From Glutamicibacter sp. MNS18 (GTDB lineage: Bacteria > Actinomycetota > Actinomycetes > Actinomycetales > Micrococcaceae), in assembly GCF_026107515.2 (NCBI RefSeq), contig NZ_JAPCHW010000006.1:124001-188000 (forward strand): a stretch of 64,000 bases of DNA, given 5' to 3'. Shown piece after piece: positions 41,729-54,330 of this stretch; position 1 is the stretch's first letter, and each line of letters begins with the position of its first letter. The notes below the pieces were generated by a model. That model worked only from the letters and a program-made list of their open reading frames with translations. It was not told where the DNA came from and made no database searches. Made by a program: the position numbers and the translations under genes.

Positions 41729-42348
41729 GCGCTCACCCCCACGCGGACCTGCCGGGTGATCTCCTCGGACTGGATGATCGCCGCTTCGGCACGGCGGACT
41801 GCGATCAGCAACCGTTCGCGTTGCTGCGCATCATCCAGGGCGTTGATATTCATCTCCAGGGTGACCAGCGCAATCGACAGGGCCGCGCGGGCCGACTCGG
41901 CGGCGGCCGCCACATCGCTGATGACCGAACGGTTGCCGATGACCAGTAGCCGCTCGGCCAGCTGCAGCACCTCGTCAGCCGCCTGCACGGTGGCGACCAA
42001 TGGTTCGGCGGCACCAGCGGTGGCCTGCTGGATCGCCGCGCTGCGCACGGCCTTGGCCGGCCCGTCACCCCGGGGCATCTGGTACGCGGCGATCAGCTGG
42101 CCAAAGAGCCGTTCGTCCTCCTGCGCCGCGTGCAGTGCCACGCTGATGACCGATCGGGCCCGCTCGGCAAGGTGTTCCGCCTCCTTCTGCACGTCGGCGT
42201 ATCGCCGGCCGGTGGTGAACCCGGCAACCATGGAGGCCAGGGCCGCGCCGGTCGCGGCATGCAGCGCGGCGGCGGCACCACCCCCCGGGGTCGGGTCGTT
42301 GGAGGCCAGGCGTTGAAGGTACCTGGCCACCGTCTCATGTGAAATCAT
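41725..42348 (-). CDS. Cyclodeaminase/cyclohydrolase (FTCD C-terminal domain family) protein
   Basis: From ATG 42348 (AAGGACGG upstream) this is a 207-residue all-helical protein with the family's DPTPGGGAAAALHAATGAALASMVAGFT start. Relatives act as formiminotetrahydrofolate cyclodeaminase or, as in FchA, methenyl-THF cyclohydrolase. Next to FolD and PurU the second activity makes sense: it could replace or assist the FolD cyclohydrolase step. No formiminotransferase or histidine-degradation gene is nearby, which argues against the cyclodeaminase role. It lies 16 bases after the dimethylglycine oxidase gene. Confidence 0.82.
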   Translation of the reverse strand: MISHETVARYLQRLASNDPTPGGGAAAALHAATGAALASMVAGFTTGRRYADVQKEAEHLAERARSVISVALHAAQEDERLFGQLIAAYQMPRGDGPAKAVRSAAIQQATAGAAEPLVATVQAADEVLQLAERLLVIGNRSVISDVAAAAESARAALSIALVTLEMNINALDDAQQRERLLIAVRRAEAAIIQSEEITRQVRVGVSA

Positions 42349-42364
42349 GTATCCGTCCTTGCTG

Positions 42365-44914
<2,550 letters not shown>

Positions 44915-44946
44915 TTAAGTCTTGGTTGACGTGAAATGACGGGCGC

Positions 44947-45849
44947 CTAGCGGAAGACGATGGTGCTGTGGCCATCCAGCAGGACCCTGTTCTCGCAGTG
45001 CCACTGCACGGCTCGGCTCAGGGCCTGGGATTCGGCGCTCTGCCCCACCTGGGACAGGGCCCTGGGGTCATGGGTGTGATCCACCCGGATCACTTCCTGT
45101 TCGATAATCGGCCCCTCATCCAGGTCCGCGGTGACGTAGTGGGCCGTGGCCCCGATCATCTTCACCCCCCGGGCGTGGGCCTGGTGGTAGGGTTTGGCCC
45201 CCTTGAAACCGGGCAGGAACGAATGGTGGATATTGATCGCCCGCCCGGATAGCTCACTGGCCAAACCGTCGGAGAGGATCTGCATGTAGCGCGCCAGCAC
45301 CACCAGGTCGATCCGGTGCTCGGAGATCAGTTCCAACAGGCGGGCCTCCGCCGCTGCCTTCGTATCCGGGGTGACGGGCAGGTGCAGGTAGGGTATCCCG
45401 GCCGCTTCGGCCATCGGGCGAAGGTCCTCGTGGTTCGAGACCACCAGCGCGATCTCGGCATTCAGCGCGCCGGTCCGCCAGCGGAAGATCAGGTCGTTCA
45501 GGCAGTGTCCGGATTTCGAGACCATGAGCAGCAGCCGGGCAGGCTTCGTATCATGCAGCGAGAACCACATGCCGAAACGGTCGGCGACCTGCTGGAAGTC
45601 GGAACGCAGTGCGTCAAGCAGCTGCGGGCGCTGGGTGTAGAACGCGGTGCGCACATGGACCCGGCCCGAGCCGTTGTCATCGAACTGCTGGTGCTCGCGG
45701 ATGTTGAACCCGCGAGCCGAGAGGAACTCGCTGATCGCAAACACGATACCGATTTGGTCTGCGCAACTGACGGTCAAGACGAACTCGTGGGAACCGGCGC
45801 GCTCGGCCAGCTCCACGGTGTGCTGACCAGGAAGACTAATCAGGGTCAT
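44947..45849 (-). CDS. purU: Formyltetrahydrofolate deformylase
   Basis: From ATG 45849 (AAGGGGGAG upstream) a 300-residue protein has an N-terminal ACT domain (about 20-95) and a formyl-transferase-fold domain with NHEDLRPMAEAAGIPYLHLP, INIHHSFLPGFKGAKPYHQA, HYVTADLDEGPIIEQEV. It hydrolyses 10-formyl-THF to formate and THF, so it frees folate when one-carbon units are in excess, as when dimethylglycine is used as carbon source. It is the first gene of the operon purU-dmg-cyclodeaminase-folD. An alternative TTG start at 45864 has no ribosome-binding site. Confidence 0.93.
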   Translation of the reverse strand: MTLISLPGQHTVELAERAGSHEFVLTVSCADQIGIVFAISEFLSARGFNIREHQQFDDNGSGRVHVRTAFYTQRPQLLDALRSDFQQVADRFGMWFSLHDTKPARLLLMVSKSGHCLNDLIFRWRTGALNAEIALVVSNHEDLRPMAEAAGIPYLHLPVTPDTKAAAEARLLELISEHRIDLVVLARYMQILSDGLASELSGRAINIHHSFLPGFKGAKPYHQAHARGVKMIGATAHYVTADLDEGPIIEQEVIRVDHTHDPRALSQVGQSAESQALSRAVQWHCENRVLLDGHSTIVFR

Positions 45850-45868
45850 GACTCCCCCTTTCAATGAA

Positions 45869-45889
45869 ATACATGATTCGTATCCAACT
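45869..45889. promoter_or_regulatory. Operator candidate between purU and the GntR gene
   Basis: ATAC-N7-GTAT (45869-45883) overlaps the 10-mer GTATCCAACT (45880-45889). The complement AGTTGGATAC occurs at 57724-57733, a similar distance upstream of the formaldehyde dehydrogenase gene. It may be bound by the divergent GntR/FCD regulator. Confidence 0.4.
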
Positions 45890-45987
45890 TATATACTAGA
45901 ATGTCTTGTAGCCTAGATCACATAAAGTTTGCCGGTCAAGGGATTTGTGCAAATCTATTTTTAGACCGGATACCGAAAGAGGCGCCC

Positions 45988-46665
45988 ATGGCACAGCCGC
46001 TCACCACCCGCCCCCAGCCACGGGGCGCTTCAATGGCCGATGTCGCCTACGAGCAGATCCTGAACATGCTGATCACCCTGCACATCCGCCCCGGCGATCC
46101 AATCCATGACGAGGAGATCATCCGCGAACTGGAGATTGGCCGCACGCCGGTGCGCGAGGCGCTCAAGCGGCTCGAGGTCGACAAGCTGGTCGTCACCTAC
46201 CCCAAGCGCGGGACCTTTGCCACGCGGGTGGAGATCAGCGACCTGGCCTATGTCTCGGAGATCCGGCAACAACTCGAGCCCATGGCCGCGGCGCGCGCGG
46301 CACGTGTCGCCACCGACTCCACCCGCGAGGAATTGCGTGAGACCTACCGCAGGATCCAGGAATTCAATATCGCCGATGCCGAGACCACCGAACTGCTCAC
46401 CTTCGACGCCGGGGTGCACCGCCAGATCTACCGCGCGGCGGGCAACCCCTACCTGGAGGATGTGCTCATCCGGCACAGCAACCTGGCCACGCGCATCTGG
46501 TGCATGGTGATCGACAGGTTGCCGCGGCTGAGCACCCACGTCGAGGAACACCTGGAACTACTCCAGGCGATCATCGACGGTGACGAGCAGAGCGCCGCGC
46601 GACTGGCCGCCGAGCATGTTGCGCAGTTTGAAACCGCGGTCCGCACCGCCCTGCTTGCCGTGTAG
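45988..46665 (+). CDS. GntR-family transcriptional regulator (FCD subfamily)
   Basis: A 225-residue regulator: an N-terminal winged helix (about 20-85) with IRELEIGRTPVREALKRLEVDKLVVTYPKRGTFA, part of which is the recognition helix, then an all-helical FCD domain (about 95-220) with FDAGVHRQIYRAAGNPYLEDVL, whose histidines usually bind a metal and a carboxylate effector. ATG 45988 has GAAAGAGG upstream; longer frames are unlikely. Divergent from purU-dmg, it probably controls that operon and perhaps fdhA. The effector could be dimethylglycine, sarcosine or betaine. The 482 bases after it contain no recognisable gene. Confidence 0.87.
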   Translation: MAQPLTTRPQPRGASMADVAYEQILNMLITLHIRPGDPIHDEEIIRELEIGRTPVREALKRLEVDKLVVTYPKRGTFATRVEISDLAYVSEIRQQLEPMAAARAARVATDSTREELRETYRRIQEFNIADAETTELLTFDAGVHRQIYRAAGNPYLEDVLIRHSNLATRIWCMVIDRLPRLSTHVEEHLELLQAIIDGDEQSAARLAAEHVAQFETAVRTALLAV

Positions 46666-47147
46666 TGACCCAACTGAGCCTTACTTGACTCACTCCGGGC
46701 CGCCTGCCAGCCCCCGTCCCACGAGTCATGCGCCAGTCACATCCTGCGCAGACATCCACAACGTGCACCGCCCGGCCACGCCTATGCCATGAACCCACTC
46801 GCCTCCTGGGTGCTGGCGCTATCCGCCACATTGCCCTGGCTGACCGGACCCTGCCGCAGGCGACGGTGGGACGCTATCTCAGCCTGGCCACCCTACTCCT
46901 GTCACTTCCGCCGTACCACGGCAAGATCGCGCGCAAAGTGACTCCGCTTCTACCACCATGTTCGGCCAATGTCACCGTCACTAGGACAAGAACCGCCAAT
47001 TCAAGCAGCGCTGAACACCTGCGCGCGCTTCGCCTCACTCCCAGGAGCAACGGCCCCGCATACGGCCCGCTGCGGACCACAATTGCCGACAGGCGAGCGG
47101 AGCCGGAGCCGTGCACTACAGGAAGATCCCCGCCGAGCCGGGCAAGG

Positions 47148-47735
47148 CTAGTCAGCCGAGCCGGCCAATGCGCGCCTGAAGATCAACCGGATCTGCTCAC
47201 GGTGTGGCACATCCTCAGCGAGCACCTGCTGCAGCAGCAGGCCGCACAGGATCACCGCAAGCATCTGAGCGGTAATCGAATCCACACGCCGACAGAGCAC
47301 CTCCACCAGCCCCAGGTCCCATTCCTGGGCGGCTGCGCGCAAGGCAGGCCGGAAGTTGGCCATCGCATAGAGATTGTATTCCAGGACCGTTGAATCCCTA
47401 CCCTCCCCCAGCGCATCCATAACGTAGCCAGCCAAGGCATCCGAAAGATCCACATCGGCCGCCAGCTCCGTCTCCCAGCACCGAATATGCTCCAAGCTAC
47501 GCTGCGCGGCCTTGTCGATGGCTACAGACAGCAAATCATCGATGGTCCGGAAGTAGTAAGTTGTCGAACCGAGCGGAACCCCGGCCTCGGCTGCCACCCT
47601 TCGATGCGTCACGGCATCAAGACCATACTTCCGGGCCACCGAAATGGCGGCTTCCGCAATGCGTTCTCGACGCTCGGGATCACCTGGCCCGCGTTTCCGC
47701 TTGGCACCAGAATCCTGCACCTTCAGATGCGCCAT
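47148..47735 (-). CDS. TetR-family regulator, BetI-like
   Basis: A 195-residue regulator with an N-terminal helix-turn-helix (about 25-70): RRERIAEAAISVARKYGLDAVTHRRVAAEAGVPLGSTTYYF, part of which is the recognition helix. A ligand-binding helical domain follows. It is divergent from betB-betA-betT, where a perfect GTACACA-N3-TGTGTAC palindrome overlaps the promoter. By position it should repress the choline-oxidation operon in the absence of choline. The basic N-terminal extension KRKRGPGDPERR is typical of actinobacterial members. The symbol betI is likely but not proven. Confidence 0.85.
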   Translation of the reverse strand: MAHLKVQDSGAKRKRGPGDPERRERIAEAAISVARKYGLDAVTHRRVAAEAGVPLGSTTYYFRTIDDLLSVAIDKAAQRSLEHIRCWETELAADVDLSDALAGYVMDALGEGRDSTVLEYNLYAMANFRPALRAAAQEWDLGLVEVLCRRVDSITAQMLAVILCGLLLQQVLAEDVPHREQIRLIFRRALAGSAD

Positions 47736-47951
47736 CTAATCAACCCCTCCGATTTCATCCTATGACTTTCCCTGCCCCGTAAGGCAATCCCACTCATCAC
47801 CGGCGCAACCCGCGTACGCCCTCACCTGCTGCTTCAGGCGCCATCTTCGGCAGTGGGAACGGGACCCTGATCCGCCCATCGCCGGCCACTCTTCCCCGGA
47901 CATTTCGGAGCATAAAGCTCCTGCCCCGGTCACGATACTAACGATCATTCC

Positions 47952-47980
47952 TTGTCAGGAACGAGTTAAAGAATTATCTG
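47952..47980 (+). promoter_or_regulatory. Promoter of betBAT
   Basis: TTGTCA (47952-47957), a 17-base spacer and TATCTG (47975-47980). The expected transcription start lies inside the palindromic operator that follows. Confidence 0.55.
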
Positions 47981-47987
47981 TACATCA

Positions 47988-48004
47988 GTACACACTATGT
48001 GTAC
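47988..48004. promoter_or_regulatory. Palindromic operator upstream of betB
   Basis: GTACACACTATGTGTAC is a perfect 7-bp inverted repeat with a 3-base centre, lying across the predicted start of transcription. A further GTAC-N4-GTAC element is just upstream at 47980-47991. The adjacent divergent TetR-family gene is the obvious binder. Confidence 0.75.
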
Positions 48005-48045
48005 GCTTGTTCAAACATTAGGAACGTGAGAGAGGACACATTTTT

Positions 48046-49539
48046 ATGCAAGATGTTATGACTGGGCTGAAGAACCTATACATCGATGGTCGTTGGTCCG
48101 GATCGGTCGCCGGACTGCCACCCCGCCAAGTCCTGAATCCAGCTGACGGTTCGGTACTGGCTACCGTGTGCGTGGCATCAGCAGATGATGTGGATCTGGC
48201 TGTACGCAGCGCCCGCACCGGCTTCGATAACGGCCAGTGGTCCGGGATGCCGGTACGTGAACGAGGCAACAAGTTGAGGGAAATCGCCCAAATCCTAGCC
48301 GACAACCGCGTGAACCTGTCGCACATCGAGAGCCTGGATGCCGGAAAGACCCTCAAGGAAGCTGGGATGGATGTCGATGATGCCGTCAGCGCTTTCCGCT
48401 ACTTCGCCAATATTGCCGATCTGGATGCCGGACGCATGGTCGATGCAGGAGACCCGAACATCATCAGCCGCATTGGATACCTCCCGGTGGGTGTCTGCGC
48501 ACTGATTTCCGCCTGGAACTTCCCGCTGCAAACACTCACCTGGAAACTCGCCCCTGCACTGGCGGCCGGGAATACCGTCGTCATCAAGCCCAGCGAAGTC
48601 ACGCCGTTGTCCACGCTGAAGCTGCTGGAATTGCTGGAACAGGCCGACTTGCCTGCTGGAACCGTCAATCTCGTCCTCGGCCCCGGCGCCCAGGTCGGCA
48701 CGGCCCTCGTCCAGCACCCCGGCATCGACCTGATTTCTTTCACCGGCGGGTCAGAGGCCGGGCAGAAGGTCATGGAAGCTGCGGCGAAGGGGATCAAGAA
48801 GGTCACCCTGGAGCTCGGCGGCAAGAACCCCAACATCATTTTCGCCGACACGGATTTCCACACCGCAGTCGACAATGCCCTCACCGCCGCATTCGTGCAC
48901 TCCGGACAAGTCTGCTCCGCCGGTTCACGGCTCATCGTCCAGGACCAGATCTACGATCGATTCGTCCGCGAGCTGGCCCGCCGGGCCGATAGCATCCGGC
49001 TGGGCCACGGCCAAGACCCAGAGACCGAGTGCGGCCCCCTGGCCACCGCAGAGCACCGTGAGAACGTCGAACGGCATATTACGCAAGCCATCGCCGACGG
49101 TGCCCGGTTGGTTGCCGGCGGTGTCAGGCCAGGTGAAGAACACCTGCAGTCCGGCAATTTCCTACGACCCACGGTTTTCGCAGACTGCGATCGAAGCATG
49201 GCCATCGTACGTGAAGAGGTATTCGGCCCGGTTGTGACCGTCGAACGATTCAGCACCGAGGAAGAAGCCGTTTTCCTTGCCAACGATACGGAATACGGAT
49301 TAGCCGGAGCCGTTTGGTCCAATGATGCCTCGCAGGTCCACCGCGTCGCCGAACAGCTGCGGCATGGAACCGTGTGGATCAATGACTACCACCCCTACCT
49401 GCCGCAGGCCGAATGGGGCGGATTCGGGAAGTCGGGACTCGGGCGGGAGAACGGGTTGCAGGGCCTGAACGAGTACCGCGAGACCCGGCATATTTACCAG
49501 AACATAGCCCCGGCACCCTCACGGTGGTTTCAGGATTAA
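48046..49539 (+). CDS. betB: Betaine-aldehyde dehydrogenase
   Basis: NAD(P)-dependent aldehyde dehydrogenase of 497 residues with general base Glu256 (LELGGK), catalytic Cys290 (HSGQVCSAGSRL) and SFTGGSEAGQKV in the coenzyme site. It oxidises betaine aldehyde to glycine betaine. It is first in betB-betA-betT. An in-frame ATG at 48058 is a second possible start. Confidence 0.9.
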   Translation: MQDVMTGLKNLYIDGRWSGSVAGLPPRQVLNPADGSVLATVCVASADDVDLAVRSARTGFDNGQWSGMPVRERGNKLREIAQILADNRVNLSHIESLDAGKTLKEAGMDVDDAVSAFRYFANIADLDAGRMVDAGDPNIISRIGYLPVGVCALISAWNFPLQTLTWKLAPALAAGNTVVIKPSEVTPLSTLKLLELLEQADLPAGTVNLVLGPGAQVGTALVQHPGIDLISFTGGSEAGQKVMEAAAKGIKKVTLELGGKNPNIIFADTDFHTAVDNALTAAFVHSGQVCSAGSRLIVQDQIYDRFVRELARRADSIRLGHGQDPETECGPLATAEHRENVERHITQAIADGARLVAGGVRPGEEHLQSGNFLRPTVFADCDRSMAIVREEVFGPVVTVERFSTEEEAVFLANDTEYGLAGAVWSNDASQVHRVAEQLRHGTVWINDYHPYLPQAEWGGFGKSGLGRENGLQGLNEYRETRHIYQNIAPAPSRWFQD

Positions 49540-49554
49540 AGGAGCACACGAACG

Positions 49555-51231
49555 ATGAATACTTCAGTCCAGAATTTCGACATGGTCATTGTGGGTGGTG
49601 GTAGCGCCGGGTCGGTGTTGGCCAACCGTCTCAGCGCCGATGGACAACGTAAGGTACTGGTCCTGGAGGCCGGACGGAAGGACTCCTGGTGGGACCTGCT
49701 GGTCCAGATGCCGGCGGCGTTGATGTTTCCCGCCGGGAACAAGGCCTACGATTGGGCCTACCAGAGCGACCCGGAACCGTTCATGGGCGGGCGCCGGGTT
49801 AAACACGCTCGCGGCAAACTCCTGGGTGGTTCAAGTTCCATCAACGGGATGATCTTCCAGCGAGGCAACCCAATGGATTACGAGCGCTGGGGCGCCGACC
49901 CGGGAATGCAGTCCTGGGATTTCGAACATTGTCTCCCCTATTTCAAACGGCTGGAAACCGCCACGGGAAGCCCGAACGACCCCATGCGCGGCCAGGATGG
50001 CCCCTTGGTCATGCGACGCGGTCCGGCAAGCAACCCGCTCTTTGAAGCATTCTTCTCCTCAGCCGCCGAAGCCGGCTATTTACGCACTGATGACGTCAAC
50101 GGGTACCGGCAGGAAGGTTTCGGGCCCTTTGACAGCAATATCCACCGTGGACGGCGCCTGAACGCGGCGCGGGCATATATCGCCCCGGTCCGCAGGCGTC
50201 CGAACCTCACGGTACTGACCAGAGCTTTTGTCACCGGCGTCAGGATCGACAAGGGACGGGCCACGGGAGTGAGCTATACGCGTCATGGCAAGGCCTACCA
50301 GGTGAACGCCGGAGAGGTGATTCTGTGCGGAGGTGCCATTAATACGCCTCAGCTGCTGCAGCTGGCAGGAATCGGCGAGGCCGATCATTTGCGCTCCCTG
50401 GGCATTTCCCCCACGGTCAACCTGCCCGGTGTCGGGGAGAACCTCCAAGACCACCTGGAAGTCTACATCCAGCACGGGTGCCCGCAACCTGTATCTGAAC
50501 AACCAAGCCTCGACCTGTGGCGCATGCCGTTCATCGGTGCCCAATGGATGCTTTCACGCACCGGTTCCGCGGCGAGCAACCATTTCGAAGGCGGAGGCTT
50601 CGCCCGGTCCAATGACGAGGTCAGCTACCCGAACCTAATGTTCCATTTCCTGCCCTTGGCCGTGCGCTATGACGGGAAGAAAGCCGAAACACGGCACGGG
50701 TTCCAGCTGCACGTCGGACCGATGTACTCCGACAGCCGCGGCAAACTCAGGATTCGCTCCGCAGATCCCCGGCAGCATCCGAGTATGGTCTTCAATTACC
50801 TCTCCACCGAGCAGGATCGTCGCGAATGGGTCGAGGCGATCCAGGTTTCCAGGGAGATCCTCTCCCAGCCCGCCATGCGCCCGTACAACTCGGGTGAGCT
50901 CTCCCCCGGCCCCCAGGTGCGCACGGACAAGGAAATCCTTGATTGGGTTGCCCGTGATGCTGAGACCGCACTGCACCCGTGCGGTACAGCGAAAATGGGA
51001 CCGGACACCGACAGACATGCTGTTGTCGACCCGCTGACCATGCAGGTCCATGGTGTGCAGGGACTACGCGTTGTCGATGCCTCGGCCATGCCATATGTCA
51101 CCAACGGGAATATCTATGCACCCGTCATGATGCTCGCAGAAAAAGCAGCCGACCTGATCCTGGGTGTCGAGCCTCCGCTTGCCGAAGCAGTCGACTTCTA
51201 TCGTTACCAGCCGCAGAGCGAAACGATCTAG
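49555..51231 (+). CDS. betA: Choline dehydrogenase (GMC oxidoreductase)
   Basis: FAD enzyme of 558 residues with [17 protein letters not shown] at the N-terminus, GMC signature 1 [21 protein letters not shown] (in part), signature 2 [15 protein letters not shown], and the catalytic pair in [10 protein letters not shown] and NGNIYAPVM. It oxidises choline to betaine aldehyde. It starts 15 bases after betB with AAAGGAG as ribosome-binding site. A hairpin lies between it and betT. Confidence 0.93.
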   Translation: MNTSVQNFDMVIVGGGSAGSVLANRLSADGQRKVLVLEAGRKDSWWDLLVQMPAALMFPAGNKAYDWAYQSDPEPFMGGRRVKHARGKLLGGSSSINGMIFQRGNPMDYERWGADPGMQSWDFEHCLPYFKRLETATGSPNDPMRGQDGPLVMRRGPASNPLFEAFFSSAAEAGYLRTDDVNGYRQEGFGPFDSNIHRGRRLNAARAYIAPVRRRPNLTVLTRAFVTGVRIDKGRATGVSYTRHGKAYQVNAGEVILCGGAINTPQLLQLAGIGEADHLRSLGISPTVNLPGVGENLQDHLEVYIQHGCPQPVSEQPSLDLWRMPFIGAQWMLSRTGSAASNHFEGGGFARSNDEVSYPNLMFHFLPLAVRYDGKKAETRHGFQLHVGPMYSDSRGKLRIRSADPRQHPSMVFNYLSTEQDRREWVEAIQVSREILSQPAMRPYNSGELSPGPQVRTDKEILDWVARDAETALHPCGTAKMGPDTDRHAVVDPLTMQVHGVQGLRVVDASAMPYVTNGNIYAPVMMLAEKAADLILGVEPPLAEAVDFYRYQPQSETI

Positions 51232-51246
51232 TGGCAGCCCTGGGAT

Positions 51247-51281
51247 GGGCCGTTCGTCGTGCCAGCCATTGCGAACGGCCC
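51247..51281 (+). terminator. Intercistronic hairpin between betA and betT
   Basis: Perfect 10-bp stem (GGGCCGTTCG / CGAACGGCCC) followed by TTCCCC. It may lower expression of the transporter relative to the enzymes, and it supports the betT start at 51310 rather than the GTG at 51259 inside the hairpin. Confidence 0.65.
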
Positions 51282-51309
51282 TTCCCCATTTCCTACTGAG
51301 GTGTATTTC

Positions 51310-53406
51310 ATGAAACGTGCAGATCACGGCAATCCACCAACGAGGGCCACCATTACGGTGCTGGACGTGGGCGATGCAGGTGCCCCGACACGAACGAACT
51401 GGCGGGTCTTCATTAGTTCGGCGGTCATCATCCTGGGCATAACCATCTGGGCCATAGCCGCTCCCGAACAAGCAGAGCGAATCATCGGCACAACTGTCGA
51501 CTGGGCTTCACAGAAACTGGGCTGGGTCTACATCGTCACCTTGACCGTGGTCTTGGGGTTCGTGGTGTTCCTTGCCGCTTCCCGGTTCGGGTCCATTCGA
51601 CTGGGACCTGACCATTCCCGTCCGAGGTACGGGTTGGGAACATGGACCGCAATGCTTTTCGCCGCCGGCATCGGCGTGGATCTCATGTTCTATTCAGTGG
51701 CCGGACCCGTGGCACAGTACCTGGAACCTCCCACGGGGGCAGGGGAAACCATCGAGGCGGCACGACAAAGTGTCGTGTGGACGACCTTCCACTATGGAAT
51801 CAGCGGCTGGTCCCTGTACGCGCTGGTCGGCGCAGCATTGGGATACTACGCCTACCGGTTCAAGATGCCACTGAGTATTCGTGCGGCGCTCTACCCTCTA
51901 ATCGGTCGGCGCATCCATGGGCGCACTGGCGACGCCGTGGATATCGCAGCCACCGTTGCAACGGTCTTCGGTCTCACTGCTTCGCTGGGCATCGGTGTTC
52001 TGCAACTCAACTTCGGCCTCACCTACCTTTTCGGCTGGCCGGAGCACATCGCCCTACAAGTCGGGCTGGCCTTGCTTGGCGTCGCGATGGCCACCATCTC
52101 CTGCGTTTCGGGCGTGGACCGTGGAATCCGCAGGCTATCGGAGATCAATTTCCTGTTGGCCGTTGGACTCATGCTCTACGTACTGCTCAGTGGCAAGAGC
52201 ACGATGCTAATCGATGCCACAGTCATGAACCTTGGGCAGTTCATCAGCCATTTTCCGGAGATGACCCTGGAGACATTCGCCATTGACCGTCCCGATGCCT
52301 GGATGAATTCATGGACCCTCTTCTTCTGGGCCTGGTGGATCGCCTGGTCGCCGTTCGTGGGGATGTTCCTGGCCCGGATCTCCCGGGGACGAACCATTCG
52401 CGAGTTCGTCACCGGTGTGCTGGTCGTGCCGTTCCTGTTTACGCTGGTCTGGATCTCCATATTCGGAAACTCTGCGGTCGACGCCGTGCGTTCAGGACAT
52501 TCCGAGTTCGGCGATCTTGCCATCAGCACCCCGGAGCATGGCTTCTACATGTTGCTGGACCAATATCCGGGCGCCACCCTGGTCGCCGCCATAGCCACCC
52601 TCACCGGTTTGCTCTTCTACGTGACCAGCGCCGATTCGGGAGCGTTGATGATGAGCAGCTTCACGTCCCACGCCAATCGGCCAGGTCAGGACGGGCCGAA
52701 GTGGAGCAGGATATTCTGGGCGCTGGCTGTTGGCGCCTTGACCTTGACCATGCTGTTTGTCGGAGGCTTCGCAACGATCCAGTACATGACCATTGTCATG
52801 GCACTCCCGTTTACCGTGATCCTGTACCTGATCATGGTTTCGTTCTGGAAGTCCCTCAAACAGGAGGAAGGCAATCTGAGGACTTCCGGTACTTCTCACG
52901 CCACTGGAAAACCACGCAAGTGGCGGAAGCGTTTGGCGCGCACGGTCAGCAACTGCCAGGCGGACGACGCGAATCGCTTTATCGAGCAGGTCGCCGAGCC
53001 GGCGATGTTGGAAGTGGCTAACGAGTTGGCCAAAACCGGTGCCGAAGTGTCACTGACCACGGCTCAGGTTCCGGAAACCCGGGTACGACAGCTGGATCTG
53101 ACGGTTTCATTGGATGGGCACCTGCCCTTCCGCTACCAGATCTATCCGGTCCTGGACGCCACGGCGGTGGGACAGGTCCCGCAGCAGCCTGCAGCCAATG
53201 GGCTACGACTCGAAGTCTTCTCGGCCACAGGAAGCTGCGGCTACGATGTGATGGGTTTGCCGCGCAAGCAACTGATCGGCGACATGGTTGATCGTTTCGA
53301 ACGACACGTGGCCCTGGGGCGTTCCCAAACCGTCTCCGAGGACATGGCCCAATTCCTTAAACAGCCGGGGAATTGGTCCGAGGACTTTTCTGACGCCGAC
53401 CAGTGA
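51310..53406 (+). CDS. betT: BCCT-family choline transporter, BetT type
   Basis: A 698-residue carrier with 12 predicted membrane helices and a long C-terminal cytosolic domain (about 520-698). ATG 51310 has GAGG 9 bases upstream. Helix 3 reads AAGIGVDLMFYSVAGP, the form known from proton-coupled choline carriers such as E. coli BetT, and not the GMGIG of sodium-coupled betaine carriers. The aromatic box FFWAWWIAWSPFVGMFLARISRG is intact. It is third in the betBAT operon, so choline is the likely substrate. The C-terminal domain resembles that of osmotically regulated BetT proteins. Confidence 0.9.
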   Translation: MKRADHGNPPTRATITVLDVGDAGAPTRTNWRVFISSAVIILGITIWAIAAPEQAERIIGTTVDWASQKLGWVYIVTLTVVLGFVVFLAASRFGSIRLGPDHSRPRYGLGTWTAMLFAAGIGVDLMFYSVAGPVAQYLEPPTGAGETIEAARQSVVWTTFHYGISGWSLYALVGAALGYYAYRFKMPLSIRAALYPLIGRRIHGRTGDAVDIAATVATVFGLTASLGIGVLQLNFGLTYLFGWPEHIALQVGLALLGVAMATISCVSGVDRGIRRLSEINFLLAVGLMLYVLLSGKSTMLIDATVMNLGQFISHFPEMTLETFAIDRPDAWMNSWTLFFWAWWIAWSPFVGMFLARISRGRTIREFVTGVLVVPFLFTLVWISIFGNSAVDAVRSGHSEFGDLAISTPEHGFYMLLDQYPGATLVAAIATLTGLLFYVTSADSGALMMSSFTSHANRPGQDGPKWSRIFWALAVGALTLTMLFVGGFATIQYMTIVMALPFTVILYLIMVSFWKSLKQEEGNLRTSGTSHATGKPRKWRKRLARTVSNCQADDANRFIEQVAEPAMLEVANELAKTGAEVSLTTAQVPETRVRQLDLTVSLDGHLPFRYQIYPVLDATAVGQVPQQPAANGLRLEVFSATGSCGYDVMGLPRKQLIGDMVDRFERHVALGRSQTVSEDMAQFLKQPGNWSEDFSDADQ

Positions 53407-53725
53407 GCTGACTGCATGGGATTCCCGGAAATCCAGAACCACGTTCGCCCAGTAACCTGGACAGCCAGCCGCCGCGGATCTGCAAGACCTCGTGCAGCGA
53501 CTACCATCCGGCTTCATTTACCAGTTGGAGGAGCAGCTTGCCCGAGGTGCCGCTACCGCCGCGTGGGTCCCGGTATCCGGAGGGGTGATCGCGGTCCTGC
53601 CCAGGTTGCGGCGCGGCCCGGGGATCCACCGCTAAACCGTCGTCTGCAGCCGCATGGACCGGCCCCGCCCGGGAAACTCTCAGGTTGAACCGCCGGGCAT
53701 CGGTGATTCCCCCTTCCCCCTGATG

Positions 53726-53747
53726 CCCCGACGAATAACCGTCGGGG
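53726..53747 (+). terminator. Hairpin downstream of betT
   Basis: 8-bp stem (CCCCGACG / CGTCGGGG) with a 6-base loop, about 320 bases after betT. Confidence 0.4.
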
Positions 53748-54280
53748 TCTGGATCAATTCGGAGTTTCCCATGCCGGGAGCGCTGGTGCCGAGCTTACTA
53801 TCCCTGTGAACCCTTCCGGCTGATGGGCGCAGCGGAGACAGGTATCGGGCCGGCAGGCCACCGCGATCATGAGCTGCCGGCCTTTGACCGGCTAGGCCAA
53901 GGACCTTGCCCGGCCACGGTACGGATCTGTTGCATGGGTTCCGCTTCTTCCGGATGCTCGAAGGTGCCGAAGCGGCGCCCGACCCGGGTCGGGCGCGTGC
54001 CTTATATCGTTGTGCAGGTCCCCGACAAACCCGTGCGACCGGATCAGCCTCCCGGTGGCGCAGCCGGCGCAAAGCGAGTGGTGAGGCTCGAAAGCCATGG
54101 CAACTTGATGTTGCATAAGGGACGGACCGGCGGCGGAATCCCCCCTGTCACCATGGCGCATCGTGCGAGCCTGGGGGTGCGTAGTTTCAGGGCACGTGGG
54201 ATACCTGGGACAGGACCGATCCCTGACGCCCCGTTGGGCCGCAGGCAAGACCGGTTTCCGGAAGGCGGCCAAGGCCCGGG

Positions 54281-54330
54281 CAAACCGCAGCTGGCCTGCC
54301 CGGTAAATCGGGCAGGCCAGCTGCGGTTTG
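54281..54330. terminator. Strong hairpin downstream of the second BCCT gene
   Basis: A 22-bp perfect stem starting CAAACCGCAGCTGGCC with the loop GTAAAT, 24 bases after the stop codon of the minus-strand BCCT gene. Confidence 0.8.

Noticed and set aside
46666-47147. Open frames in the gap between the GntR and TetR genes
   Set aside because: They have biased composition, no start signals and no motif; no gene is called.
53940-54130. Possible group II intron remnant
   Set aside because: Some short stretches looked intron-like, but no domain V, no reverse transcriptase and no boundaries can be found.
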